Assembly: GCF_018860505.1 (NCBI RefSeq)
Contig: NZ_JAHKPU010000032.1
Coordinates: forward strand, 221,520-285,519
Direction of reading: 5' to 3'
Origin: Pacificibacter marinus
GTDB taxonomy: Bacteria > Pseudomonadota > Alphaproteobacteria > Rhodobacterales > Rhodobacteraceae
DNA length: 64,000 nucleotides
Positions 52,987 to 61,297 of this stretch are shown piece after piece. Position 1 is the stretch's first letter. The number at the start of each line of letters is the position of its first letter. The notes beneath the pieces are model-generated. The model searched no databases. It saw only the letters and a list, made by a program, of their open reading frames with translations, and was not told the DNA's origin. The translations under genes were made by a program, and so were the position numbers.

Positions 52987-53865
52987 TCATATCGCATTGC
53001 TCCAGTGCTCTTTAAACACACGGCACTTCTCGTGATATTCACTTTCGGAGTGCCAAGTCACCTCGTAGAGGTTCTGAATTTGCTCCGACGTATACCAAGT
53101 GTTCTGAGGCAAGTTCAATTCTAACTCATCACATAATTGACGCGAAGCGGCAACGAGCCTTTCTATTGTGGCCCCCAAGTGAACCAAGCCATGTTTCGAC
53201 GCAGCATTCCAGCGGAAAGTAGGGGCGTGCTGGAACCTAATGCGCAGCATTATGAGGTTTTTCAGTCTTTCTATTTTTTCGGCTCGGAGCTCCGAGGAGT
53301 CCGGACATGAGAACCAGAGGAACTCATCAATCATCCGGTAATCCGAGAGGATGGCAAGGCTTTCGAAAGCCTTTGGAGACGTTCCTTGTATTTGACGTCC
53401 GCCAATTTCTCTATCAATAAAGATGCGTGAGCCCTTGCCAGAACCCTCCAACTGAGCAGCTCTTGTTACGGCGTTCCCGCAAATGAACTGTCCCATTCTC
53501 TTGTTCGTTTTGTTCGGCTCGATGATCTGCCCGTAGGTCATACCACCTCTAGCAAACACTCCGCTTTCGGCATTTCTTTCGAAAAGCGTCTTGGCTGCGT
53601 CAACAACTACACTTTCATTTCTTGACCATAAAAACGCACAATCAGAAAGTTGCGCAATCTTCAGATTCGTTGTTTTACATTTGCGAAGGTTCTCGCGAAA
53701 CTTTGACAGCAGAAGAGCGCAAAAAAACTGATTGCCACCCGACTTTTTAGAGCACGGGTTTAGTGCTCTGAAGTCAATTTCCTCGACTATCGAAACGGAT
53801 GAAGTGGTCAATGCGCTGATGCCTAGGATATCAACGAACAATACAGCCCCCTCATACTCCTTCAT
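52987..53865 (-). CDS. Class III nucleotidyl cyclase-like protein
   Basis: The 292-aa soluble protein has a class III cyclase-like N-terminal domain. GAVLFVDILGIS holds the first metal-binding Asp (Asp12), and IAQLSDCAFLW near residue 75 (Asp75) is in the second metal position. ARGGMTYGQI and ICGNAVTRAAQLEGSGKGSRIFID come next, in the order of cyclase homology domains. The C-terminal 110 residues are of unknown type. Small soluble cyclases of this kind occur in anti-phage Pycsar systems, but the typical membrane effector is missing. GAGG lies 7 bases before the ATG. It leads the operon-like pair with the helicase-nuclease gene. Confidence 0.6.
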   Translation of the reverse strand: MKEYEGAVLFVDILGISALTTSSVSIVEEIDFRALNPCSKKSGGNQFFCALLLSKFRENLRKCKTTNLKIAQLSDCAFLWSRNESVVVDAAKTLFERNAESGVFARGGMTYGQIIEPNKTNKRMGQFICGNAVTRAAQLEGSGKGSRIFIDREIGGRQIQGTSPKAFESLAILSDYRMIDEFLWFSCPDSSELRAEKIERLKNLIMLRIRFQHAPTFRWNAASKHGLVHLGATIERLVAASRQLCDELELNLPQNTWYTSEQIQNLYEVTWHSESEYHEKCRVFKEHWSNAI

Positions 53866-54182
53866 GAAACAACCTCTTCAAAACTTGAATTTTTGTAGAT
53901 ATACATTGATGTCCGCATGTCGAAGAAGCAAGGCTAATTCCAGAGATCACTCCAATCTCGTTCGGGATTGGCCTAGGAGGTGCGATGGTGGGCATCTGCT
54001 TTGACGAAGCTGTTGTACAGAAATGTAAGTCGCTCCCAAGGTCCGCATAGGGCCGTTCACTCTATTTCTGGAGTAAGATGATTGCCTAATAACCAATCTC
54101 TTTTCGCATTTCAGTCCGCACTGAACAACACGCTGAACAACATACGTATTTAATCACCATAGGGCGTTGAATATAAATGAAA
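53866..54182. other. Right-end region of the element with arm-type sites
   Basis: About 320 bases without supported genes carry the promoter of the cyclase-like gene (divergent side) and the inside right end of the element. TGAACAA occurs at 54122-54128 and 54134-54140. The short ORF across 54177-54386 is the complement of the dusA remnant and not a gene. Confidence 0.5.
54122..54140. promoter_or_regulatory. Candidate integrase arm-type sites, right end
   Basis: Two direct copies of TGAACAA (54122-54128, 54134-54140) are 12 bases apart, about 55-70 bases inside attR. They match the motif cluster at 16122-16164 near attL. Confidence 0.55.
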
Positions 54183-54260
54183 TTAACTGTGATCCGTCCA
54201 CGCCATCATCGGTGCAACGGACAGGCGGGCAGCGGTGTTAAGATCGGGCTTGGGCATCAT
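54183..54260 (-). pseudogene. dusA: Original 5' end of dusA, cut off by integration
   Basis: On the minus strand an ATG at 54260 opens MMPKPDLNTAARLSVAPMM, then AWTD, after which the frame leaves dusA and stops (TAA at 54183-54185) within element DNA. It has 25 codons in all. This is the chromosomal start of DusA before integration. It lies 70 bases after the adenine deaminase gene, so in the uninfected chromosome dusA followed ade directly on the same strand. Confidence 0.88.
54191..54221. repeat. attR core
   Basis: This copy of the 31-bp sequence at 15977-16007 has one mismatch. Here it continues into the native dusA N-terminal codons rather than the phage-supplied ones. Confidence 0.9.
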
Positions 54261-54329
54261 CGTAAACCATCCTTTGAAGCGCAGCTATTTGACCGCTGCG
54301 CTCGCTGGCGTCAAGTCTTGACGCAGGCC

Positions 54330-56024
54330 TTAGCTGATAATCTCAAATTTATGCACATCCACCATCCCGCGGTCGGTGATTTTTAGCGCAGGGATCACCG
54401 GCAAGGCCAGAAACGCCAATTGCAAAAAAGGCTCTTCCAGAGTGACGCCCAAAGATTTCGCCGCCACGCGCAGATCAATCAACGCATCGCGCACCACTTC
54501 AAACGGTTCAAGGCTCATCAGTCCGGCCACAGGCAGCGCCAATTCGGCCAAAACCTTGCCGTCTGAGGCAACAACAAATCCACCTTCGATTTCGCTCATC
54601 CGATTGGCGGCCAGCGCCATGTCGTCGTAATCCACGCCAACGCAAGCGATGTTGTGATGATCATGGCAAACGGTCGAGGCAATCGCACCAGATTTCAGCC
54701 CAAAGCCTTTGACAAAGCCGCTGGCGATGTTGCCGTTTTTGCCATGTCGCTCTATCACTGTGATCCGCGTCAAGTCACGCGAAGGGTCCGGCTTTTTATC
54801 GCCATCTTCAATCGGGATCACATCTTGCAGGTGCTCGGTAATGATCTTGCCTTCCAGAATGCCGATCACATCGGTGTCTTCGCGGTTGCCGGTGGTGCGA
54901 AAATCCTGCGCAGTCACCCGAGGCGCTTTCACCGAATTACGGGCCACAGGTGCTATCTTGGCACGGGCCTCAAATGCCTCAGAATTCACCTCAACACCAC
55001 CACAGAACACTTTGGATGCATTGCAGTTTTCCAGACTATCGATGACAACAATGTCGGCGCGTTTACTGGGCGCGATCATGCCACGATCTTTCAAACCAAA
55101 GGCCTCAGCCGCAGACAGGCTGGCGGCGCGGTACACCGCCAAAGGCGAACAGCCAAGCGCAATCAAGGTCCGGATCATGTAATCTAAATGCCCGTGTTCG
55201 CCGATATCCAAAGGATTGCGATCATCGGTACACAGGCACATATAGGCAGAGGTGATATCGGTCAAAAGCGGCTGCAAGGCGTGCAGGTCTTTGGACACAG
55301 AGCCCTCGCGAATAAGCACCCGCATGCCCTTACGCAGTTTTTCACGCGCCTCATCAAACGTTGTAGCCTCATGTTCAGTGCGAATGCCCGCCGCGATATA
55401 GGCGTTAAGATCACGCCCTGACAGCTGCGGACAATGGCCGTCGATGTGCTGATCTTCGAACAGTTTGATCTTGGCCATGGCGCTTGGGTCGCGAAACATC
55501 ACACCGGGGTAGTTCATGAACTCAGCCAAGCCGATGCTTGAGGCATGCCCCATGACTTGTTTCAGATCATCTGCCAGTAATTCTGCCCCAGCGGTTTCCA
55601 TATGGGTCGAAGGCACGCAAGACGACAACTGCACGCGAATGTCCATCAATGTATGCTCTGACGCCTGTTGGAAATAGCGAATGCCATCAAGGCCAATGAC
55701 ATTGGCAATCTCATGCGGATCACAGATCGCGGTTGTCACCCCGCGCGGTGTCACGCAGCGGTCAAATTCAAACGGCGTCACCAAAGAGCTTTCAATGTGC
55801 AAATGCGTATCAATAAAGCCCGGCACAAGGATTTGTCCCGTGACATCAATCTCTTGTTTGCCTTCATATATCTCAAACACACCTGCGATGCGGTCGCCAC
55901 AGATGGCGACATCCCCCTCAAGCAGATCCCCTGTCATCAGGTCAAAAATGCGCCCGCCTTTAAGGACGATATCTGCGATATCATCGCCTTTGGCTTGCGC
56001 AATACGTGTTTCAAGATCGGACAT
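54330..56024 (-). CDS. ade: Adenine deaminase
   Basis: This amidohydrolase converts adenine to hypoxanthine and ammonia for purine salvage. The 564-aa protein has the N-terminal metal site [48 protein letters not shown], and [17 protein letters not shown]. The C-terminal domain has [18 protein letters not shown]. This is the normal architecture and length of the Ade family. It begins 10 bases after the CysG-like gene's stop, so the two are likely one transcription unit. Before phage insertion, dusA would have been its next downstream neighbour. Confidence 0.92.
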   Translation of the reverse strand: MSDLETRIAQAKGDDIADIVLKGGRIFDLMTGDLLEGDVAICGDRIAGVFEIYEGKQEIDVTGQILVPGFIDTHLHIESSLVTPFEFDRCVTPRGVTTAICDPHEIANVIGLDGIRYFQQASEHTLMDIRVQLSSCVPSTHMETAGAELLADDLKQVMGHASSIGLAEFMNYPGVMFRDPSAMAKIKLFEDQHIDGHCPQLSGRDLNAYIAAGIRTEHEATTFDEAREKLRKGMRVLIREGSVSKDLHALQPLLTDITSAYMCLCTDDRNPLDIGEHGHLDYMIRTLIALGCSPLAVYRAASLSAAEAFGLKDRGMIAPSKRADIVVIDSLENCNASKVFCGGVEVNSEAFEARAKIAPVARNSVKAPRVTAQDFRTTGNREDTDVIGILEGKIITEHLQDVIPIEDGDKKPDPSRDLTRITVIERHGKNGNIASGFVKGFGLKSGAIASTVCHDHHNIACVGVDYDDMALAANRMSEIEGGFVVASDGKVLAELALPVAGLMSLEPFEVVRDALIDLRVAAKSLGVTLEEPFLQLAFLALPVIPALKITDRGMVDVHKFEIIS

Positions 56025-56033
56025 ATTGCTCTC

Positions 56034-57014
56034 CTAAGACATCACGGCAGGAATGATTTCCACGGGGTGATCAAAGCCCATGACAGCGCGGTCTGCATCG
56101 CGGGCAGGCACCAGCCATACAACACGCGCGCCGTTTTCACAGTCATCAAGCGCAGCTTTGCGTTGATCAGACAAACGCCACGCGGCGGTGCCGTGGTCTT
56201 TGCCAACGACAATTCGATCCGCATCACGGCGGGCCAGCTCAAATATAGACGCAAAAGCGGGGTCTGCGGCGATGATCAAATCAGCCTCTTGCATCCGCTG
56301 CACAGCGCGCAAGGTCATCAGATCGGCATCCATCGCCCCAACGCTGACCACGGTGATTTGCCCTTGGCCCGCATCATCGGGCGCGCCACCAGCATGAATG
56401 ACGGATTTGATCAGCTCGGCGGCCTCACGTTCGGCACCGCGCGCGTGCAACTGACGCGGCTTGTCAGCATAGACCCAACGCCAAAAGGCGCGCCGTTTGT
56501 CTTTGTGAACGTGTTGAGCAGCGGCAGAGCGCAATCGCCCGCCGAGCGCCACAAGGTCACCCAATTTTGGTTCAAGCACCTGTTCTAAATGCGTTTTGAT
56601 CTGACGTGCCAGCACAGGGGCGGCCCCTTCGGTGCCAATGGCCACAACCAAAGGATCACGGTCCACAAGACTCGGGGTATTGGCCTCACACAGATGCGGT
56701 TGATCGACAACATTAACCAAGGCTCCAGACACACGCACCAACGTATGAATCGAGGCATCCAGCCCCGGACAACCAGAGCCGACAAACACCAAAGCAGCGC
56801 CTTTAAAAGTCTCAGGTGTGATCGCCCCGCGATCATGGCGGGCACGCCCCTCGTTCACCAGCGCTTGCAATTCATCATCTAGGCTAGGCGCAACAAAGGT
56901 GATCCGCGCCTCAGATTTCAGCATCAAACGTGCTTTTTGTGCCGCTGTTTCGCCGCCGCCCACGATGATCACATCGCGGTCCACCATCCGAAGGAACATC
57001 GGGAAGAATTTCAT
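56034..57014 (-). CDS. Siroheme synthase-like protein, shortened CysG
   Basis: The 326-aa protein begins with a precorrin-2 dehydrogenase/ferrochelatase-type domain: PMFLRMVDRDVIIVGGGETAAQKARLM is the NAD-binding Rossmann start, and VVDQPHLCEANTPSLVDRDPLVVAIGTEGAAPVLARQI follows. From about residue 215 it continues into a methyltransferase-like part (TVVSVGAMDADLMTLRAVQRMQEADLIIA) that stops well short of a full SUMT domain. Full-length CysG is about 460 aa. It may therefore do only the oxidation/chelation steps, with a separate CobA-type methyltransferase elsewhere. It has a strong hairpin upstream at 57096-57123. Confidence 0.75.
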   Translation of the reverse strand: MKFFPMFLRMVDRDVIIVGGGETAAQKARLMLKSEARITFVAPSLDDELQALVNEGRARHDRGAITPETFKGAALVFVGSGCPGLDASIHTLVRVSGALVNVVDQPHLCEANTPSLVDRDPLVVAIGTEGAAPVLARQIKTHLEQVLEPKLGDLVALGGRLRSAAAQHVHKDKRRAFWRWVYADKPRQLHARGAEREAAELIKSVIHAGGAPDDAGQGQITVVSVGAMDADLMTLRAVQRMQEADLIIAADPAFASIFELARRDADRIVVGKDHGTAAWRLSDQRKAALDDCENGARVVWLVPARDADRAVMGFDHPVEIIPAVMS

Positions 57015-57095
57015 ATGTGTCGTCTCTTTTGGTACGCGTTTAGATCGAATTATAGATCTCGTATCAAAGTGATCTAGGACCGCGTGCCAAAAGAC

Positions 57096-57123
57096 AAGGG
57101 GGCGTCCCGAGAAACGCCCCCTT
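57096..57123 (-). terminator. Terminator after the dehydratase gene
   Basis: Perfect 10-bp arms AAGGGGGCGT and ACGCCCCCTT enclose an 8-base loop (57106-57113). It stops the 57166-58911 transcript before the CysG-like gene. Confidence 0.8.
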
Positions 57124-57165
57124 TGATGAATTTACAGTCACATGGCTGATGCCTAAAATCAGCCC

Positions 57166-58911
57166 TTAGTGACTGTCTTTACCAACATCATTGCCGCGAC
57201 AGCCCTTGAGAAAATCAAGGTCCGCGCCGGTATCAGCCCCTTCAACATGGGTATGATGCAAGTAGGCATAGCCAGAGGTTGGCGCGCTTGTCGCGGGCGC
57301 CCATGCTTTCAAACGCGCCGCCAATTCTGCATCGGAAATATCCAAACGCAGCACACGGTTTTCCACATCCATCTCGATCATATCGCCATTTTGCACGACA
57401 GCCAAAGGTCCACCCGCGGCGGCTTCAGGCGAAGTGTGCAAGACAACCGTGCCGTAAGCCGTACCAGACATACGCGCATCTGAAATACGCACCATATCGG
57501 TGATGCCCTTTTTCAGAACCTTTGGCGGCAAGCCCATGTTGCCCACCTCAGCCATGCCGGGATAGCCTTTGGGGCCACAGTTTTTCATGACCATCACGCA
57601 GGTTTCATCGATATCCAAATCAGGGTCTTCGATTTTGGCTTTATAGTCGTCGATGTCTTCAAACACCACGGCACGCCCTGTGTGTTTGAGCAAATGTGGC
57701 GAGGCGGCTGAGGGTTTGAGAACGGCACCTTTGGGGGCCAAGTTGCCACGCAAAACCGCGATGCCACCTTGTTGTGTCAGCGCCTGATCAAGCGGCAAAA
57801 TCACGTCTTCGTTGTGGTTTTCGACGTCTTTCACTTCGTCCCAAATGGTTTCGCCGGACACGGTCAAACAGTCTTTATTCAATTGACCACCCTGCCCCAA
57901 ACGTTGCAAGACAACAGGTAAACCACCAGCATAATAGAACTCTTCCATCAGGTACTTACCAGATGGCATCAGGTTCACGATGGTGGCGACATCGCGCCCG
58001 CAACGGTCCCAATCGTCCAATGTAAAGTCGACCTCGACACGGCCCGCCAGCGCCAGCAAGTGCACGACCGCATTGGTCGATCCGCCAATTGCGCCATTGG
58101 CGCGCACAGCGTTCTCGAACGCGGCTTTGGTCATGATGTCAGATGGCTTTAGGTCATCTTTGACCATTTGTACGATTCGACGACCAGACATTTGCGCCAT
58201 CACACGACGACGCGAATCCACTGCTGGGATGGCCGCATTGCCAGACAAAGCCATACCTAAGGCTTCGGCCATAGAGGCCATCGTCGAGGCCGTGCCCATG
58301 GTATTGCAGGTGCCTGTTGAGCGCGACATGCCCTGTTCGGCTTCCAAAAATTCCTCTTGGGTCATCTCGCCCGCTTTCACGGCTTCCGAGAATTTCCAAA
58401 GATGGGTGCCAGACCCGACACGTTCACCTTTGAATTGACCATTCAACATAGGTCCGCCCGTGACGACAATTGATGGAATATCGCAAGAAGCTGCCGCCAT
58501 CATCAAAGACGGTGTGGTTTTGTCACAGCCGACCAAAAGAACAGCACCATCAATAGGTTGTCCGCGAATGGTTTCTTCGATCGATAAAGCCGCCAGATTG
58601 CGAAACATCATCGCTGTGGGGCGAAAGGTGTTTTCTGAGGCTGAGAATACAGGCACTTCCACTGGAAAACCGCCTGCTTCCCAGATACCCGCTTTGACCT
58701 TTTCAGCCAGCTCTTTCATATGGCTGCCGTTACACGGTGTTAATTCTGACCACGTGTTCAAGATGCCGATAATCGGACGACCATCGAACAAATCATGCGG
58801 GTAGCCTTGGTTTTTCATCCAGCCACGATGGTAAATCGTGTCACGTGAATTGCCGCCGTACCAAGATTGCGAACGCAGTTTGCGGGGCCAAGGTGCTGGT
58901 GTAAATGTCAT
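57166..58911 (-). CDS. IlvD/Edd-family sugar-acid dehydratase, probably L-arabinonate dehydratase
   Basis: This Fe-S-dependent dehydratase (581 aa) turns a sugar acid into a 2-keto-3-deoxy product. It has GILNTWSELTPCNGSHMKEL, VGCDKTTPSLMMAAAS and STGTCNTMGTASTMASM, the Fe-S Cys blocks of the family. It also has GAIGGSTNAVVHLLALAG and the C-terminal PKGYPGMAEVGN, ITDMVRISDARMSGTAYGT and HTSPEAAAGGPLA. The N-terminus LRSQSWYGGNSRDTIYHRGW is typical of arabinonate/sugar-acid dehydratases rather than dihydroxy-acid dehydratase. The adjacent GguC-like gene and LysR regulator support sugar-acid catabolism. Exact substrate is not fixed by sequence. Confidence 0.85.
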   Translation of the reverse strand: MTFTPAPWPRKLRSQSWYGGNSRDTIYHRGWMKNQGYPHDLFDGRPIIGILNTWSELTPCNGSHMKELAEKVKAGIWEAGGFPVEVPVFSASENTFRPTAMMFRNLAALSIEETIRGQPIDGAVLLVGCDKTTPSLMMAAASCDIPSIVVTGGPMLNGQFKGERVGSGTHLWKFSEAVKAGEMTQEEFLEAEQGMSRSTGTCNTMGTASTMASMAEALGMALSGNAAIPAVDSRRRVMAQMSGRRIVQMVKDDLKPSDIMTKAAFENAVRANGAIGGSTNAVVHLLALAGRVEVDFTLDDWDRCGRDVATIVNLMPSGKYLMEEFYYAGGLPVVLQRLGQGGQLNKDCLTVSGETIWDEVKDVENHNEDVILPLDQALTQQGGIAVLRGNLAPKGAVLKPSAASPHLLKHTGRAVVFEDIDDYKAKIEDPDLDIDETCVMVMKNCGPKGYPGMAEVGNMGLPPKVLKKGITDMVRISDARMSGTAYGTVVLHTSPEAAAGGPLAVVQNGDMIEMDVENRVLRLDISDAELAARLKAWAPATSAPTSGYAYLHHTHVEGADTGADLDFLKGCRGNDVGKDSH

Positions 58912-58919
58912 GGGATACC

Positions 58920-59912
58920 TTACAAAACTTTAACGGTGACGGTGCCAGCCACAGCAGGCTGCTGGATCAATGGATTGCGCAAAACCAAGCCAAACTCAGG
59001 GGCTTCAATTTCGAACACATCGCCATCTTGGGTGGAAATGCTATCGGCAAACGACAGTGTTGCGGTGCCAAAGAAATGCACATGCACTTCACCGGGCTGA
59101 CGGAAAATGTCGTATTTAAAATGATGATGCTCAAGGTTCGCCACGCTGTGCGACATGTTGTTTTCACCTGACAGGAACGGTTTTTCCCAGATCACAGCCC
59201 CATCACGCAAGATACGCGACATGCCTTGCACATCGCCAGGCAGTTCGCCGACCAACAGTTCAGGACCGAAAGACGCAGGGCGCAATTTGGAATGCGCCAA
59301 CCACAGGTAATTGCCACGCTCTGTGATGTGGTCTGAAAACTCATTGGACAAAGCAAAGCCAACACGGAACGGCGTGCCATCGGCAGAGTTCACATAAATG
59401 CCAGCGATTTCGGGCTCTTCGCCCGCGTCTTTTGCAAACCCTGGGGATGTCAGCGGCGCGCCTGCGGCAACAGCCTGTGTGCCATTGCCTTTGTAAAACC
59501 ATTCAGGCTGCGCACCTTCAACATTATCAGCAGGCTTACCGCCCTCAATCCCCATTTGAAACATCTTCATTGTGTCAGTCACAGGCGCATCAGTGTTGGC
59601 TTTGGCATGCATGGAGGATCGTGTCGAGGCAGACCCCAAATGGGTCAGGCCTGTGCCTGTCAAATGGCAATGGGCTGGGTCTTCGTGGTGGATTGGCAAC
59701 ATCATCCGCCCCTCGGCATAAGCCGCATTCAAATCAATCGCCTCACCAAACCCATGGGCTTGGATCACCTCAGCCAAAGACTTGCCCGCCTCAGCCGCTT
59801 CCATCGCCAAAGCATAGGTTGATGCAGCCTCTTTCACAGCGTAGGCTTCAGACCCCTCGCGCGCGACAACAGTAATGCCCCCAAGGGCGTTTTGAATTTG
59901 TGAAAGCAGCAT
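58920..59912 (-). CDS. GguC/AraD1-family FAH-fold protein
   Basis: This 330-aa protein belongs to the GguC/AraD1 group of fumarylacetoacetate hydrolase-fold proteins. It has PIHHEDPAHCHLTGTGLTHLGSA, PEWFYKGNGTQAVA, DAGEEPEIAGIYVNSADGTPFRVGFALSNEFSDH and GPELLVGELPGDVQG, the metal-binding and core blocks of the family. It probably acts on the keto-deoxy acid made by the neighbouring dehydratase. In Agrobacterium the related gguC lies with gguA/gguB sugar transport genes. ATG 59912 follows AGGA at 9-base spacing. An upstream ATG at 59921 is too close to the same site. The dehydratase starts 9 bases after its stop. Confidence 0.8.
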   Translation of the reverse strand: MLLSQIQNALGGITVVAREGSEAYAVKEAASTYALAMEAAEAGKSLAEVIQAHGFGEAIDLNAAYAEGRMMLPIHHEDPAHCHLTGTGLTHLGSASTRSSMHAKANTDAPVTDTMKMFQMGIEGGKPADNVEGAQPEWFYKGNGTQAVAAGAPLTSPGFAKDAGEEPEIAGIYVNSADGTPFRVGFALSNEFSDHITERGNYLWLAHSKLRPASFGPELLVGELPGDVQGMSRILRDGAVIWEKPFLSGENNMSHSVANLEHHHFKYDIFRQPGEVHVHFFGTATLSFADSISTQDGDVFEIEAPEFGLVLRNPLIQQPAVAGTVTVKVL

Positions 59913-60091
59913 GATGTTCATTCCTAAATGTGTTAATCCCACCACAAAGCGCAAAGTACATCTGCGAGATCCTCGTGATAGCAGGGCGTCAAAGGCTGTT
60001 TGTCGTGTCTCGACACAGCCAAACATTGGCGCAAGTGTTCATTTCAGTACGTTGCATTCAAAACTTTTGATTCATCTCAGTCAAATTATAT

Positions 60092-60108
60092 TATAAGATA
60101 CAATTATA
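60092..60108. promoter_or_regulatory. Candidate LysR binding site
   Basis: TATAA and TTATA are inverted around a 7-base spacer (60092-60108), 78 bases before the LysR start. This includes the T-N11-A pattern of LysR sites and lies in the shared promoter region of the divergent gguC-like gene. Confidence 0.35.
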
Positions 60109-60185
60109 CCATTTTTAGCATATCAAATTTCACCAGTTCACAGTGACTATGCGTTCAAATTTTACTATAAGGCCCCTCTCACCCA

Positions 60186-61175
60186 ATGGATAGATTACTC
60201 AAAAAAGGATTAAAAATCAGCCACCTAAGACTGGCAGAGGCCTTGATGCGCGAAGAACAACTCTCCTCAGCAGCGCAGGTTATCGGCATTGCGCAACCTG
60301 CGGCATCGCGACTTGCCTCAGAGGTCGAGCGCATCATCGGCGCACCGCTTTATACGCGCGCGGGTCGCGGAATCGAGATGACTCCAGAAGGCTTGGCCTT
60401 GGCCCACCGCGCGCGACGGATTTTGCATGAAATTTCAGACGCGGATCGCGAAATAACGGAATTGAAATCGGGGCTAACGGGCAAGGTTTCAATCGGCGCA
60501 GTCACTGGCCCTGCCATTGAACATGTACTGCCCGCCCTCAGACAGGCGCGCATCGCTTTGCCAAACATCCAGATCGAAGTGGAAGTTGGGACATCAGACA
60601 CCCTTGGCCCCATGCTGCAAAGCGGGCAACTTGATTTCGCTTTGGCGCGTTTGCCAAAAGGCCTAGATCCCTCAATGTTCAATATGACTGTGGTGAGTAA
60701 AGAGCCGCTCAGCCTTGTGGCGCGGCATGGCCACCCAGTGCTGCAACGCAGTGGACAGCCCCCAAACAGTGCTGTTCCTGTGGCCGAACTGTTGAAATAT
60801 GACTGGGTTATGCCTGACGCTGGCGCAATTTTGCACAACACCGTCAGCCAAGCTCTGACACGCCGAGGGTTTCCACTTCCCGAACGTGTACTTAGAACCT
60901 CATCGTTTTTACTGGTTCTGGCGACGATTTCACAAACCAACGCCGTGGCCCCGGTTGCGACCTCTGTGGCGCAGACCTTTACATCTTATCAAGGCGACGA
61001 CAGTGGGACATCTGATACGCCTGGATTGGTGCAAATTATTAAAACCGATATTGATTTCGAGGTCGAAGATTATGGCCTGATCACCCGCGCAGGCAGTCTT
61101 TTACCCCCTGTGTCGCAGTCTGTTTTGCGGTTGCTATGCGACGGTATTGGCATTGCCCCCCCGACGACGGCCTAG
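60186..61175 (+). CDS. LysR-family regulator, GbpR-like
   Basis: The 329-aa transcription regulator has an N-terminal winged HTH (LRLAEALMREEQLSSAAQVIGIAQPAASRLASEVERI). The effector domain starts with GKVSIGAVTGPAIEHVLPALRQ. It is divergent from the gguC-like and dehydratase genes and probably controls them in answer to a sugar or sugar acid. LysR regulators beside gguABC-type genes are known as GbpR, which gives a plausible name by context. No inducer can be deduced. Confidence 0.85.
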   Translation: MDRLLKKGLKISHLRLAEALMREEQLSSAAQVIGIAQPAASRLASEVERIIGAPLYTRAGRGIEMTPEGLALAHRARRILHEISDADREITELKSGLTGKVSIGAVTGPAIEHVLPALRQARIALPNIQIEVEVGTSDTLGPMLQSGQLDFALARLPKGLDPSMFNMTVVSKEPLSLVARHGHPVLQRSGQPPNSAVPVAELLKYDWVMPDAGAILHNTVSQALTRRGFPLPERVLRTSSFLLVLATISQTNAVAPVATSVAQTFTSYQGDDSGTSDTPGLVQIIKTDIDFEVEDYGLITRAGSLLPPVSQSVLRLLCDGIGIAPPTTA

Positions 61176-61297
61176 CGATAAAGGCTATGTCTCATCTGAT
61201 AGGTATAATTAGCCAGAGCTCCAGTCACGGCGGCCCAATAAACACAAGGCCGCCATGAAACAGATCGCTGTGTTGAAAAATCAAACGGAACAGCAGT

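Larger units (their letters stand above)
15977..54221. mobile_element. Temperate siphovirus-type prophage in dusA, with defence cargo
   Basis: The element spans about 38.2 kb between two copies of a 31-bp dusA sequence. It contains an integrase next to the left junction, a repressor/Cro switch, early operons on both strands, a complete minus-strand head-tail-lysis block and cargo genes at both ends. No structural gene is visibly broken, so it may be inducible. Integration into the 5' end of dusA is an established habit of a family of tyrosine integrases. The right-hand cargo block (46493-53865) looks more AT-rich than the phage genes. Confidence 0.93.

Noticed and set aside
16000..54300. tRNA gene as integration target
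   Set aside because: No tRNA-like cloverleaf was seen at either junction, and the repeated sequence is dusA coding DNA.
54177..54386. Small plus-strand frame at the right att site
   Set aside because: It is antisense to the dusA remnant and to the end of ade.
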